Below are positions 25,557 to 35,086 of a stretch of DNA of 64,000 nucleotides, piece after piece. The notes below the pieces were generated by a model. It was not told where the DNA came from, did not search any database, and saw only the letters and a list, made by a program, of their open reading frames with translations. Both the position numbers and the translations under genes were made by a program. The DNA comes from Nodosilinea sp. FACHB-141 (GTDB lineage: Bacteria > Cyanobacteriota > Cyanobacteriia > Phormidesmidales > Phormidesmidaceae). Every line of letters starts with the position of its first letter. Position 1 is the stretch's first letter. The stretch covers positions 124,001 through 188,000 of the forward strand of contig NZ_JACJPP010000015.1 of the NCBI RefSeq assembly GCF_014696135.1, read 5' to 3'.

Positions 25557-25630
25557 CGTTCATCTCGCTTTTTCGTTACTGGCTAAAGCGAGACGGAAGT
25601 AGGGGTTAATAGCCCCCGAAGGAACGCGCC
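25557..25630 (+). promoter_or_regulatory. Glutamine riboswitch (glnA / Downstream-peptide motif RNA)
   Basis: The conserved core is visible: P1 CGTTC (25557-25561) pairs with GAACG (25622-25626); a 9-bp stem TCTCGCTTT/AAAGCGAGA (25563-25571, 25585-25593); the junction GACGGAAGTAGG (25592-25603); a short GGGG/CCCC stem; and the 3' consensus CCCGAAGGAACGCGCC (25615-25630). This matches the L-glutamine aptamer known in cyanobacteria ahead of glnA-type and small-peptide genes. It likely raises DUF4278 expression when glutamine is abundant. Confidence 0.93.
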
Positions 25631-25640
25631 CCAATGTTCT

Positions 25641-25660
25641 GATCAAACCCTTGATCTTTT
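25641..25660 (+). promoter_or_regulatory. Hairpin with T-tail before the DUF4278 ribosome-binding site
   Basis: GATCAA (25641-25646) and TTGATC (25651-25656) form a 6-bp stem with a 4-nt loop and TTTT directly after, just before the GGAGG ribosome-binding site (25661-25665). It may be the expression platform of the riboswitch or simply a leader structure. Confidence 0.45.
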
Positions 25661-25672
25661 GGAGGCGACCCC

Positions 25673-26143
25673 ATGAAACTCACCTATCGCGGCGTAAGCT
25701 ACGACTATAATCCCCCCGTTGTGGAATCCAACTTAACCGATGAAGTTGGCAAGTTCCGCGGCGTAGATATTCGATTTCGCACCGTCAAGAAAGCTACCGT
25801 GCAGCAGCCCACCCTAGACTTGGTCTATCGCGGTGTGGGTTACCAGACTGGTACCCCTAAGGCATCGCCTGTAGTTGAGGCTGTGCCCGTGGCTGTGGCA
25901 TCAACTGTGCCTGCGATCGCAGCCCCTGCTATGGCAACTGCCCTTAGCACCGAAGACAAAGCCCGCATGAGCATGATGAACCGTCATCGCTCTGTGAAGC
26001 AGCGTCAGCAATCGATGCTAGCTCGTCTAGCTACCGAAGCCGGCCTGCCCGCCGAAGCTGCCCAATACTGGAACCACATCCAGGGCAAGGTGCACCCTAG
26101 CTTCTGGGCTACCTACAGCCGCAGCGGTGCCGCTGCTAGCTAA
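25673..26143 (+). CDS. DUF4278-domain protein under glutamine control
   Basis: 156 residues. The DUF4278 signature MKLTYRGVSYDYNPP is at the N-terminus, and a second copy of the pattern, LDLVYRGVGYQTG, follows at about 50-62. A Val/Ala/Pro-rich linker (about 65-105) leads to a C-terminal segment rich in basic and Met residues (NRHRSVKQRQQSMLARLATE). No signal peptide or transmembrane helix. Members of this family often follow the glutamine riboswitch in cyanobacteria; their job is not settled. A strong GGAGG site lies 7 bp before the ATG. A terminator follows at 26163-26200. Confidence 0.88.
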   Translation: MKLTYRGVSYDYNPPVVESNLTDEVGKFRGVDIRFRTVKKATVQQPTLDLVYRGVGYQTGTPKASPVVEAVPVAVASTVPAIAAPAMATALSTEDKARMSMMNRHRSVKQRQQSMLARLATEAGLPAEAAQYWNHIQGKVHPSFWATYSRSGAAAS

Positions 26144-26162
26144 GCGCTTGACCCCTTGAATT

Positions 26163-26200
26163 AACAGCCCCTGTCAGTGACTTCTGGCAGGGGCTGTTTT
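26163..26200 (+). terminator. Rho-independent terminator after DUF4278
   Basis: Perfect 11-bp stem AACAGCCCCTG/CAGGGGCTGTT (26163-26173 with 26188-26198), closed by a 14-nt loop that allows further pairing, then TTTTGTT. Confidence 0.85.
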
Positions 26201-26254
26201 GTTGGCATCTGGTGCAGGATATTGCAATGTCCATTGGACTGAGATAGGTTCGAC

Positions 26255-26278
26255 GTAGGGGCATTGCAGTGCCCCTAC
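26255..26278. repeat. Palindromic GTAGGGGC hairpin repeat, copy 1
   Basis: A perfect 9-bp inverted repeat GTAGGGGCA/TGCCCCTAC with a 6-nt loop. The same ends occur in the two hairpins at 30113-30140 and 30156-30181, so it belongs to a small dispersed family. Confidence 0.8.
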
Positions 26279-26614
26279 TAGGGGATTCCGCCTGTCAAGG
26301 TGTCCTAACTCAATCAACTGCTGCAATAATTGCCCTTTAGAGAAGCCCGGCCGTAGATAGCGCCAGCACCCTCAACGGGTTTGTTGCTGAAAGAGAAATA
26401 GATTGGGCGGGATAAATTGCCAAGCAGTTGGGAAATATAGGTCCATTGATATGGGCATAGCGGTAGTGATACAGAAAGAAGGCTGCCGCCGCCCTAAATT
26501 AGTGGTTAAACGACTCAGATTATATTCACTCTTAGGATTTTACTTTTTGCCCCACGTTTTCTAAAAACCCTGGTGTGGTGAAACCTGCCCACCTGAGGTG
26601 TCTCCATTTCCCTG

Positions 26615-29600
26615 TTGTTTTTCGTCCTGCACTTTATTGTGTCTCTAACTCCTAATGGGTTGCCTGTAAACCTTGGCCCCTTACCTCAGGCTGGCCTAGG
26701 GGAAGAGGGAGTGGCTTTAGAATCTCAAGGTCGCAACCTCTTTAACATGGCCTTGGATGCCATGCTCATTGCTAACGATCAGGGTCGGTATGTTGAGGTT
26801 AATCCTGCTGCCTGCAAGCTGCTGAACTGTGATCAAGACCAGATAATTGGCCGCACCATTGCCGATTTTTGTGTTTTGCGCCCTGGGGTTGACCTGCATC
26901 AACAGTGGCGGATGTTTTTAGCCCAGGGGCACATGCAGGGAGAAATTGCTTTAAGGGTAGGCAACGGGGAAGAACGAATTGTGGAGTATGCGGCTACGGC
27001 CAACGTTTCTCCCCACTTTCACCTGTCTATTCTGCGAGATATTACTGAGCGTAAGCAGGCCGAGGCTCTCAAGGAGCATCTCAACCAAATGCTTGCCCAG
27101 CAGGTCAAAGAACGCACCGAGGAATTACGGGTTGTTCAAACTCAGCTCGCCCACGAGCACTCTTTGCTTGACAACATTCTCAGCAATATTAACGGCGTCG
27201 TTTGGTCAATCGATTTACCGACGATGACAACTCGGTACGTCAATTCTGCTGTAGAGACTCTCTATGGCTATTCTAAGGAGGCTTTTTTGAATGCCACTGA
27301 TCTGTGGCGCTGTCTGATTTACCCAGCCGACCAACCCAAGATTGAGCAGTTTTTGGGGCAGCTCAGCGGGCAAGAACACTTTGATCTAGAGTACCGCATT
27401 ACCCGAGCCGATGGAGAGGTGCGCTGGGTGCGCGATCGCTCGCGGGTGGTTTATGACCTAGAGGGTAAGCCGGTTCGCCTAGATAGCGTCGCCACTGACA
27501 TTACTGAACAAAAGCAGCTAGAGGAAGCCCTGCGCCTGAGTGAAAGTCGGCTGCGGGCCATTTTTCAGCAGGCGGCCCTGGGCATCAACCAGGCGTCCCT
27601 AGAGGGTCATTTTTTGCAGGCTAACCAGGCCTACTGCGACATGCTGGGCTACAGCGAGGCAGAATTACTCCAGCTGCGCTATCAAGACATTGCCCATCCA
27701 GATGAACGGCAAGAAACTGAAGCTGCCTTGGCCAAACTCTATGCGGAAGAGGTTTCGTCAGTCACGCTAGAAAAACGCTATTTCCATAAAGACGGCAGCG
27801 TGCGGTGGACAAATCTAGTGCTGTCTATTCTGCGCGATGGGGATGGGCAAGCTATTTCAGACATTGCGATCGTGCAGGACATCAGCGATCGCAAACAGAT
27901 AGAGCAAGCCCTTGAAGAAGAGCGTAGCCTGTTCATCGATGGCCCCACCGTCGTCATTCGCTGGGGGCCAACCGATGAATGGCCCGTGGAGTATGTCTCC
28001 CCAAATGTGCAGGCCCAGCTTGGCTATGAACCGAGCGATCTCGTGGAGGGCCGTGTAGCCTTCGCCTCGCTCATTCACCCAGACGATATTGACAAGGTGC
28101 AAGCTGAGGTAAGCGCGGCTGTGGTGGCCCAAACCCCTTTCCTTGCCACAGAATATCGGTTGCGCCATGCCAACGGCGACTATCGATGGATCGATGAATT
28201 TACTCGGATCATCTATGGAACCGACGGTACAGTAGTCAGGTTTTTGGGCTACGTGCAGGACATCACCGAGCGCAAGCAAACGGCGCTGGCTCTGCAAGAG
28301 AGCGAGGCTACAAAGCAGGCCATGTTGTCAGCGATTCCCGATCTGCTCATGCGCATCGATCGCTATGGTCTACGCTATGACTTTATCTCTGGCGGCGAGA
28401 TTACCCTCTACGGCGATGTTGACACCCAACGCCCTCAGTCAGTCTACGAAATGCTGCCCCAAGCGCTAGCCGATCAGCGGCTGCACTTCATCCGGCAGGC
28501 GCTCGACACCGGCGAGCGGCAGATCTACGAATACACCATTACTGTAGATGGCCATCCCTACTACGAAGAGGCGCGGATTGTGCCCCTAGAGGGGGACAAA
28601 GCGCTGGTGATGGTGCGGGATGTCTCTGACCGAGTAGCGGCAGAGAAGGCTTTGCGGGAAAGTCAGCAACGCTTTCAGGCAATTTTTGACCAGATGTATC
28701 AGTTCATTGGTCTGCTGACGCCAGAGGGTATTTTGCTAGAGGCCAATCAAACCGCCCTAGCCTTTGGCGGCTTCAGTCGAGAAGATGTGGTGAATCGCCC
28801 CGCTTGGGAAACGGGCTGGTGGGATGTTTCCCCTGAAACCCAGGACCAGCTCAAGCAGGCGATCGCGGCCGCTGGCCGAGGTGAGTTTGTGCGCTATGAG
28901 GTGGCAATACAGGGAGCCAATCAGCAGATGATGACCATCGATTTTTCCCTGCGGCCGGTTTTAGATGACCAAGGTCAGGTGGTGCTGCTGATTCCGGAGG
29001 GGCGCGATATCACTCAGCGCAAGCATATGGAAGAAGAGCTTGAGCGCACCAAAGTCTTTTTAGAGCAGACCAACAGCGTAGCCCGCGTTGGCGGTTGGGA
29101 AGTCGATCTGCAGCAGAACCTGGTGCACTGGACCCCCACTACCCGAGAAATCCATGAGGTAGATGCCGACTTTGAACCCACCTTGGCGACAGCGCTCAGT
29201 TTTTACCCTTCGGGCGCTAACCGTCAGCGCATGGCCGCTGCCATCGAGAACGCGCGCCTCACCGGGCAACCCTGGGATGAGAAGCTACAGGTAGTGACCG
29301 CTAAGGGAAATCTGCGCTGGGTGCGATCGCTGGGGCAGGCGGAGTTTGTCGATGGCACCTGCACACGTCTTTATGGGGCGTTTCAAGACATCGATGCTCA
29401 GATGCGGGCGGAGATGCAGCTGCAAGAGTTGACTCAGCAACTACAGCAGGCGAATGGAGAGCTAAGTCGGGTTGCCACTACAGATGCCCTCACCCAAGTA
29501 GCCAACCGACGTTATTTCGATCAGGTATTCATGCAGGAGTGGGCCCAGGCCCAGCGGGCCACTACCTCTCTGGCCCTAATCATGTGTGATGTGGATTATT

Positions 29601-30013
29601 TCAAACCCTACAACGATCACTACGGGCACCCGGCTGGGGACCGGTGTTTGCAGCAGGTGGCCCAACTGTTGAAGGATCATATTCAGCGCCCTGGGGACGT
29701 GCTGGCTCGCTACGGCGGCGAAGAGTTTGTGGTGCTATTGCCCAAAACTACGCTGGTGGGGGCAATGGCAGTAGCGACTAGAATTCAACAGCAGTTTGCC
29801 CAAGCCCGGTTGCCCCACGGGTTTTCGTCAGTAGCTGACCACATCACCTTGAGCTTTGGCATCGCCTGCTGCGTACCCCTCCAGGAAAAGTTGCCCAGTG
29901 AGCTACTGGCTGCCGCCGATACCGCTCTATATCAGGCCAAACTGGCGGGTCGCAACCGCTACTGCATCATCATCAACGATCGACCCGACGCCCCAAATTT
30001 GCCAAGGGGCTGA
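26615..30013 (+). CDS. Seven-PAS diguanylate cyclase
   Basis: 1132 residues, soluble, with about seven PAS domains (about 35-150, 190-305, 310-425, 435-550, 555-675, 680-800, 810-925; most end with an 'RDITERKQ'-like joint) and a C-terminal GGDEF domain (about 950-1120). The loop is GGEEF, the metal-binding segment is DVDYFKPYND, and the RPGD I-site sits five residues upstream. No EAL domain and no transmembrane helix. The start codon is uncertain: TTG at 26615 or GTG at 26639. Its fifth PAS (SAIPDLLMRI...YYEEARIV) closely resembles one in the 718-residue cyclase at 3.1 kb. Confidence 0.9.
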   Translation: MFFVLHFIVSLTPNGLPVNLGPLPQAGLGEEGVALESQGRNLFNMALDAMLIANDQGRYVEVNPAACKLLNCDQDQIIGRTIADFCVLRPGVDLHQQWRMFLAQGHMQGEIALRVGNGEERIVEYAATANVSPHFHLSILRDITERKQAEALKEHLNQMLAQQVKERTEELRVVQTQLAHEHSLLDNILSNINGVVWSIDLPTMTTRYVNSAVETLYGYSKEAFLNATDLWRCLIYPADQPKIEQFLGQLSGQEHFDLEYRITRADGEVRWVRDRSRVVYDLEGKPVRLDSVATDITEQKQLEEALRLSESRLRAIFQQAALGINQASLEGHFLQANQAYCDMLGYSEAELLQLRYQDIAHPDERQETEAALAKLYAEEVSSVTLEKRYFHKDGSVRWTNLVLSILRDGDGQAISDIAIVQDISDRKQIEQALEEERSLFIDGPTVVIRWGPTDEWPVEYVSPNVQAQLGYEPSDLVEGRVAFASLIHPDDIDKVQAEVSAAVVAQTPFLATEYRLRHANGDYRWIDEFTRIIYGTDGTVVRFLGYVQDITERKQTALALQESEATKQAMLSAIPDLLMRIDRYGLRYDFISGGEITLYGDVDTQRPQSVYEMLPQALADQRLHFIRQALDTGERQIYEYTITVDGHPYYEEARIVPLEGDKALVMVRDVSDRVAAEKALRESQQRFQAIFDQMYQFIGLLTPEGILLEANQTALAFGGFSREDVVNRPAWETGWWDVSPETQDQLKQAIAAAGRGEFVRYEVAIQGANQQMMTIDFSLRPVLDDQGQVVLLIPEGRDITQRKHMEEELERTKVFLEQTNSVARVGGWEVDLQQNLVHWTPTTREIHEVDADFEPTLATALSFYPSGANRQRMAAAIENARLTGQPWDEKLQVVTAKGNLRWVRSLGQAEFVDGTCTRLYGAFQDIDAQMRAEMQLQELTQQLQQANGELSRVATTDALTQVANRRYFDQVFMQEWAQAQRATTSLALIMCDVDYFKPYNDHYGHPAGDRCLQQVAQLLKDHIQRPGDVLARYGGEEFVVLLPKTTLVGAMAVATRIQQQFAQARLPHGFSSVADHITLSFGIACCVPLQEKLPSELLAAADTALYQAKLAGRNRYCIIINDRPDAPNLPRG

Positions 30014-30112
30014 AGTTGCTATCTTCACCGCATCAGCATAATTGTTCAGGTCAGATTGGTTATAGAACCATTTCACCTGCTTATACCAATCCCGCATGAA
30101 TACGCCTAATTT

Positions 30113-30140
30113 GTAGGGGCGTAGCACGCTACGCCCCTAC
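30113..30140. repeat. Palindromic GTAGGGGC hairpin repeat, copy 2
   Basis: A perfect 12-bp stem GTAGGGGCGTAG/CTACGCCCCTAC with a 4-nt loop. Confidence 0.8.
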
Positions 30141-30155
30141 GGGGTTCTCAATTCA

Positions 30156-30181
30156 GTAGGGCAAATGGCATTTGCCCCTAC
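30156..30181. repeat. Palindromic GTAGGGGC hairpin repeat, copy 3
   Basis: GTAGGGCAAATG pairs with CATTTGCCCCTAC; one G is missing in the left arm. It is 15 bp after copy 2, so the two form a pair. Confidence 0.7.
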
Positions 30182-30580
30182 AGTTTGACCCATATGAAAT
30201 CGGGGTTATGAAATTCGGATTTGGTGTTAGCTAGTAAGGGATTTTATAAAGGCATGTTTTATAAACTTGCATATACTCAATAGTTGAATTTAGCAGAATG
30301 CTCGTGGAAATGCGATCACATTTACCCTGCTAATATCCCATTAACTACGCAGATATTGATCTTAGAATTTGTCTGAGTTTAAACCAAGTTTTATTGCTTA
30401 ATGGTTCCCTTTAAGAAATTTTCTTTTCGAGGCGAACTGGTTAGGAAAGATGATTTGGCAACGTCGAACCTTTCCTGACTCAAAACGTTTGTAGCAAATA
30501 AGGACTTTAAGCTTAAGCAATCTTCTATATCAAAGGAATAGGCGGGATCCGTAGATGGTTAAGTCTACAATAAATTCCTC

Positions 30581-30621
30581 CTTAAACAATTCCTTAACTT
30601 ATAGGGAAACAAAGTTAACCC
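30581..30621 (+). promoter_or_regulatory. Possible Pho-box-like repeats upstream of the GDPD/phytase-like gene
   Basis: CTTAAACA (30581), CTTAACTT (30593) and GTTAACCC (30614) resemble PyTTAAPyPyT/A. Spacings are 12 and 21 bp rather than 11 and 22, so the phase is imperfect. They lie about 160-200 bp before the start codon. Considered only because the downstream gene is phosphate-related. Confidence 0.25.
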
Positions 30622-30778
30622 TAAGGTAGCCCACATTTAATCTCATTTCAAAGCTTTTGTGAGAGCATCTTCCCTGGAAATTGGGGTGAAAACAACTTGC
30701 TGAGTTGATAGCTCGGCAAAGGATTTTGATGCCTGTTTGAACGGACTACAACGAGTCACTTGGGAGAGCCTGACAGCT

Positions 30779-33700
30779 ATGAATTTAGATACAACCCAGG
30801 GTGCAGAGCTGACTGGCTTTGCCTCACTGCCCGCTGACACCTTTGCCGAAGGCCCTGCCGCTGGCGGCAACGATGGCACTGGCGCACCCGTCACCGGCAA
30901 TGGTCGCACTGGCCCCTTCAATGGTCAGCCTATTCAAGGCTTCAGCGGCGTTCAGTTTGCTCCCGGTAGCGATGGCTCGACCTTTTGGTTTCTGTCGGAC
31001 AATGGTTTTGGTGCTAAGACCAACAGTGCTGACTACCTGCTGCGGCTGTACCAGGCTGATCCGAGCCTGGCTGGTTCAGAAGGTGGGGATGGCAGTGTCG
31101 ATATTCAGGGCTTTGTGCAGCTCAGCGACCCCAACAACCTGATTCCCTTTGACATTGTGAATGGGGAGACGACAGAGCGTTTTCTCACTGGCGCTGACTT
31201 TGATGTGGAATCGTTTGTCATTGACGGCAACGGTGAAATCTGGATTGGCGATGAATTTGGCCCTTACCTGCTGCACTTTGACGCCGCCGGTGTGCTGCTA
31301 GATGCGCCCATTGCTACTCCCAATATCAAACCTTTGAGCACTCTCAACGGCGAGGCCCCACTGGTGATTGGCCACCGGGGTGCGAGTGGTGAATTGCCAG
31401 AGCACACGCTAGAGGCCTACAGTCTGGCGATCGCCCGTGGGGCCGACTTCATCGAGCCCGACCTGGTAGCCACCAAAGACGGCGTGTTGATCGCTCGCCA
31501 CGAGCCCATTTTGGGAGGCACCACCGATGTCGCTAGCCGCCCCGAGTTCGCTGATCGCAAGCGCACGGGTGTGATCGATGGCGTCACCTACGAAAACGAG
31601 TTCTTTGCCTCCGACTTCACCCTTGAAGAAATCAAGACCCTGCGCGCCATCATGCCCCAGGGCTACCGCACCGATGCGTTTGATGGCGTATTCCAAATCC
31701 CAACCTTTGAAGAGGTGATCAACCTGGTTAAGCAGGTTGAGGCCGATACGGGCAAGACGATCGGTATCTATCCTGAAACCAAGCACCCCACCTACCACGA
31801 CGACCTCGGTCTGTCGCTGGAAGAACCCCTGTTGGCCACCCTGGAGGCTACGGGCTTCACTGACCCCAGCCGTGTCTTTATTCAATCCTTTGAAGTGTCT
31901 AACCTGAAGGAACTGAATACCAAGACCGACATTCCGCTGGTGCAGTTGCTGGATGCCTACGATGTGGCGCTGGATGGCTCGCTCATTTACGAGGATGTCA
32001 ACGCACGTCCCTACGACTTTGCGGTGGCTGGCGACACCCGCACCTACGGCGATCTGCAAACGACAGAAGGATTGGCCGAAATTGCCGCCTACGCCGACGG
32101 CATTGGCCCCTGGAAGCGAATGATTGTTTCCGTCGAAGGTGTTGATGCCAATGGCGACGGGGCGGCTGACGATGTGAACGGCGATGGCGCAGTCAACGAC
32201 GCCGACAAAACGACCACTGCCCCATCCACGCTGATTCCCGATGCCCACGATGCGGGCCTGTTTGTCCACGCCTATACCTTCCGCAATGAGGGGCGGTTCT
32301 TGGCGGCCGACTATCAAGGCAACCCCAACAAAGAGTATGAGCAGTTCATCAACCTAGGGGTGGATGGCTACTTCACCGACTTCCCTGGCACGGGGGATTT
32401 GGTGCGTGATCAAATCACCAGTGACTTTGTCCGCTCTCCCCAGAACCCTGAAGTTCTCGCCACCACAGAGTTCGATACGCTGACTGGCGGTGCTCCCATT
32501 GTGATTGGGCACCGAGGGGCATCCGGTGAGCGGCCTGAGCATACCCTAGAGGCCTACAAGCTGGCGATCGCCCAAGGGGCAGACTTCATCGAGCCCGACT
32601 TGGTAGTGACTAAAGACGGCGTGCTGATCGCTCGCCACGAGCCCATGTTAGGGGTGGTGGCGCTGAACCCTGATGGCACCATTCAGCTGGATGCCAGCGG
32701 TAACCCCGTGCTCAACACCACCGACACCAGCACCGATGTTTACCTCCGGGCTGAGTTTGCCGATCGCCTGACGGTGAAAAACCTGGACGGCGTTCTGCGG
32801 GGCGGCTGGTTTGCCGAAGACTTTACCCTGGCAGAGGTCAAGCAGCTCAACGCCATTGAGCGGATTCCGGCTATCCGGGGTACTGAATTCAACAACGACG
32901 GCCTGAAGGTGCCCACCCTAGCGGAGGTGATTGACCTGGTGCAAGAGGTCGAGGCGGAAACCGGACGCAAAATCGGCATCTATCCCGAAACCAAGCACCC
33001 CACCTTCTTTGAGCAGCAGGGCTTCAACACCAGCGAAATCTTGGTGGAAACCCTGGTGGCGGAGGGCTTCACTGACCCCAGCCGAGTTTATATTCAGTCC
33101 TTTGAGGTGGCGAACCTGAAGGCGCTGAACGACACCATCATGCCCGCCGCCGAGATCGACATTCTGCTGGTGCAGCTGTTTGGTGGTTCAGGTCAGCCCT
33201 ACGACTTTGTGGTCGCTGGCGACGCTCGCACCTACACCGACCTGTCTACTCCTGCAGGGCTGGCCGAAATTGCTGAGTATGCTGCCGGCATTGGTCCCAA
33301 CAAACAGCGCATTGTGCCTCTGAGCACGGTGGATGCTGATGGCAACAGTCAGCCCGATGACCTCAATGGCGATGGGTCGATCAGTGATGGCGATCGCGTC
33401 ACCGGCACCCCTACCACCCTGATTCAAGACGCCCATGATGCTGGGTTATTGGTTCACCTCTATACGCTGCGCAATGAGAGCTTCTTCTTGCCCGACAGCT
33501 ATGAGGGTGACCCCATTAATGAATATAAGCAGTTCATCGAGCTAGGGGTAGACGGCTTCTTTACCGATTTCCCTGGCACCGGCTTTACCGCCCGCAGCAT
33601 CTTCATTGAAGAGCCGGCAGTGGCAAACCTCAATCGCTCCCAGGGTTTTGAGGGCATGGCCTTTAGCCCCGATCGCACCACCCTCTACCCGATGCTGGAG

Positions 33701-34645
33701 GGCACCGTCGTCGGTGACCCCGCTGGCTCGTTGCGCATCTACGAATTTGATGTGGCTAGCAGTTCCTTTGAGGGAGTGGCAGGTCTGTATCAGCTGGAGT
33801 CGACTAGCCATGCGATCGGCGACTTCACTCCCATCAACGCCAACGAGTTTCTCGTAATTGAGCGCGATAACAACCAGGGTGAGGCCGCCGAGTTCAAGAA
33901 GATCTTCAAAGTTGACCTGTCTCAGCTCAACAGCGAGGGCTTTGTCAAAAAAGAAGAGCTGGTCGATCTGCTGAACATCAGCGATCCCAACGATCTCAAC
34001 GGCGACGGCAGCACCACCTTTGACTTCCCCTTTCAAACGATTGAGGATGTTTTGGTGCTCGATGCCGACACCATCCTGGTGGCCAACGATAACAACTACC
34101 CCTTCTCGGTGGGCCGTCCACCGGGGATTGACAACAACGAAATTATCGAACTTCAGCTCGATCAGCCTTTAAACCTCGACCCTCGTTTGGGCGTCGCTGG
34201 ATTGGCTGGAGACGCTGTCACTGAGCTAGTTGACCTGACCGGGTTTGATGGCGATGTGGCCGTGAATGTTACTCTGAGCCGCGAAGCAACCTACGACAAC
34301 GTCCTGAAATTCTATGAGACCGATGCTCGGGGCGCTGTGGATGGGCTTTTACCCGGTGAAGCTGGTTATGAAGCAGCGGTTGCGGCTAACCTGCTCGATG
34401 CAGACGGCTTAACCCTCGACAATCTCAGCGTTGTCGATCAATCCATCCTGCTGGTGGGTGGCACTTACTACGCGCCAGCGCTATTGATTCAGGGCAACCC
34501 TGAGAACCTGGTCACGATCGACGATGCGGCCCTGGGGCAGTCTCGCATTGAGCGCAACGGGAACGTTTGGAGCTTCGAAGATCTCACCGACTTCGACTTC
34601 AACGACCTAATCGTCACCGTCAACTCGGCTGAGGCCGTTGCTTAA
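30779..34645 (+). CDS. Exoprotein: phytase-like esterase domain with two inserted GlpQ-type GDPD domains and a DUF4114 tail
   Basis: 1288 residues from the ATG at 30779. Order: first part of an 'esterase-like activity of phytase' beta-propeller (about 5-185; [24 protein letters not shown]), a GDPD domain (about 190-540), a short returning piece [15 protein letters not shown], a second GDPD (about 560-930), the rest of the propeller (about 945-1130; [32 protein letters not shown]) and a C-terminal DUF4114-like domain. Both GDPDs show the GlpQ-type VIGHRGASG...PEHTLEAY and [12 protein letters not shown]. Ca-binding-like DxNxDG repeats lie near the end of each. No signal peptide, so secretion is probably by another route. 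Predicted role: release of phosphate from glycerophosphodiesters and other organic phosphates outside the cell. Confidence 0.85.
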   Translation: MNLDTTQGAELTGFASLPADTFAEGPAAGGNDGTGAPVTGNGRTGPFNGQPIQGFSGVQFAPGSDGSTFWFLSDNGFGAKTNSADYLLRLYQADPSLAGSEGGDGSVDIQGFVQLSDPNNLIPFDIVNGETTERFLTGADFDVESFVIDGNGEIWIGDEFGPYLLHFDAAGVLLDAPIATPNIKPLSTLNGEAPLVIGHRGASGELPEHTLEAYSLAIARGADFIEPDLVATKDGVLIARHEPILGGTTDVASRPEFADRKRTGVIDGVTYENEFFASDFTLEEIKTLRAIMPQGYRTDAFDGVFQIPTFEEVINLVKQVEADTGKTIGIYPETKHPTYHDDLGLSLEEPLLATLEATGFTDPSRVFIQSFEVSNLKELNTKTDIPLVQLLDAYDVALDGSLIYEDVNARPYDFAVAGDTRTYGDLQTTEGLAEIAAYADGIGPWKRMIVSVEGVDANGDGAADDVNGDGAVNDADKTTTAPSTLIPDAHDAGLFVHAYTFRNEGRFLAADYQGNPNKEYEQFINLGVDGYFTDFPGTGDLVRDQITSDFVRSPQNPEVLATTEFDTLTGGAPIVIGHRGASGERPEHTLEAYKLAIAQGADFIEPDLVVTKDGVLIARHEPMLGVVALNPDGTIQLDASGNPVLNTTDTSTDVYLRAEFADRLTVKNLDGVLRGGWFAEDFTLAEVKQLNAIERIPAIRGTEFNNDGLKVPTLAEVIDLVQEVEAETGRKIGIYPETKHPTFFEQQGFNTSEILVETLVAEGFTDPSRVYIQSFEVANLKALNDTIMPAAEIDILLVQLFGGSGQPYDFVVAGDARTYTDLSTPAGLAEIAEYAAGIGPNKQRIVPLSTVDADGNSQPDDLNGDGSISDGDRVTGTPTTLIQDAHDAGLLVHLYTLRNESFFLPDSYEGDPINEYKQFIELGVDGFFTDFPGTGFTARSIFIEEPAVANLNRSQGFEGMAFSPDRTTLYPMLEGTVVGDPAGSLRIYEFDVASSSFEGVAGLYQLESTSHAIGDFTPINANEFLVIERDNNQGEAAEFKKIFKVDLSQLNSEGFVKKEELVDLLNISDPNDLNGDGSTTFDFPFQTIEDVLVLDADTILVANDNNYPFSVGRPPGIDNNEIIELQLDQPLNLDPRLGVAGLAGDAVTELVDLTGFDGDVAVNVTLSREATYDNVLKFYETDARGAVDGLLPGEAGYEAAVAANLLDADGLTLDNLSVVDQSILLVGGTYYAPALLIQGNPENLVTIDDAALGQSRIERNGNVWSFEDLTDFDFNDLIVTVNSAEAVA

Positions 34646-35086
34646 ATGGCTTGAAGCTAAGCCAGTTCCCATCTCACTCCATTGACCTGAAAGGACTATC
34701 TGAACAGGTTGGTTGGGTGGGATGGAACTTGCGGTTAAGAACTTTTCGAAATGATTAAACCAATTACGGGGCATCCGTTAACCCGATGTCAGCTTCTCTT
34801 TAAAGTTGCTGTGAGAGATTATCAAGCGGCGGTCAAGCAGTAACCGGATCTCGACGCTCAGTCTTAAGCCCCTCTAACGCGATTGGGGAGTTGCCCCACT
34901 CTAACCTTTGTCTCAACCCTGAGCTATCGGGCTCAGGCAATGAGACGTCGCACGGTCGCAACCGGTGTGGCCTGCTTTAGTGCGCTTTGCCAGGTTTGCA
35001 GCGCTTGGGATGGGCCAGGCGAGACGAAAGGTTGCTGTGTAGAGCTTGCCCGGTTCTAGAGACACAATCTGTAAGGAAGCATACCA
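34646..35086. other. Intergenic region between the two phosphate exoprotein genes
   Basis: 441 bp without a supported gene; a 75-residue minus-strand ORF here has no domain. A GTTAACCC (34777) and a TTTAAAGT (34799) 22 bp apart could be outer copies of a degenerate Pho box, but this is weak. No terminator with a T-tract was seen after the first gene. Confidence 0.45.

Larger units (their letters stand above)
26144..26614. other. Intergenic region after DUF4278
   Basis: 471 bp with no supported ORF. It contains the DUF4278 terminator (26163-26200) and one palindromic GTAGGGGC-type repeat (26255-26278). Toward the right it must hold the promoter of the 7-PAS cyclase, but nothing definite could be recognised. 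Confidence 0.5.
30014..30778. other. Long intergenic region with hairpin repeats and possible Pho motifs
   Basis: 765 bp without a supported gene. It holds two GTAGGGGC hairpins (30113-30181). These sit inside a stretch whose flanks resemble each other in inverted form (TTATACCAAT near 30081, ATTTGGTGTTA near 30219), so it could be a small non-autonomous element. Toward the exoprotein gene there are several TTAA-containing motifs (30581-30621). Confidence 0.5.

Noticed and set aside
31409-32317. Long minus-strand ORF (302 codons) opposite the GDPD/phytase-like gene
   Set aside because: Antisense shadow of a GC-rich gene, with no recognisable domain.
34777-34806. Pho box upstream of the alkaline-phosphatase-like gene
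   Set aside because: The outer copies fit loosely, but the middle 8-mer GTCAGCTT does not; kept only as a remark.
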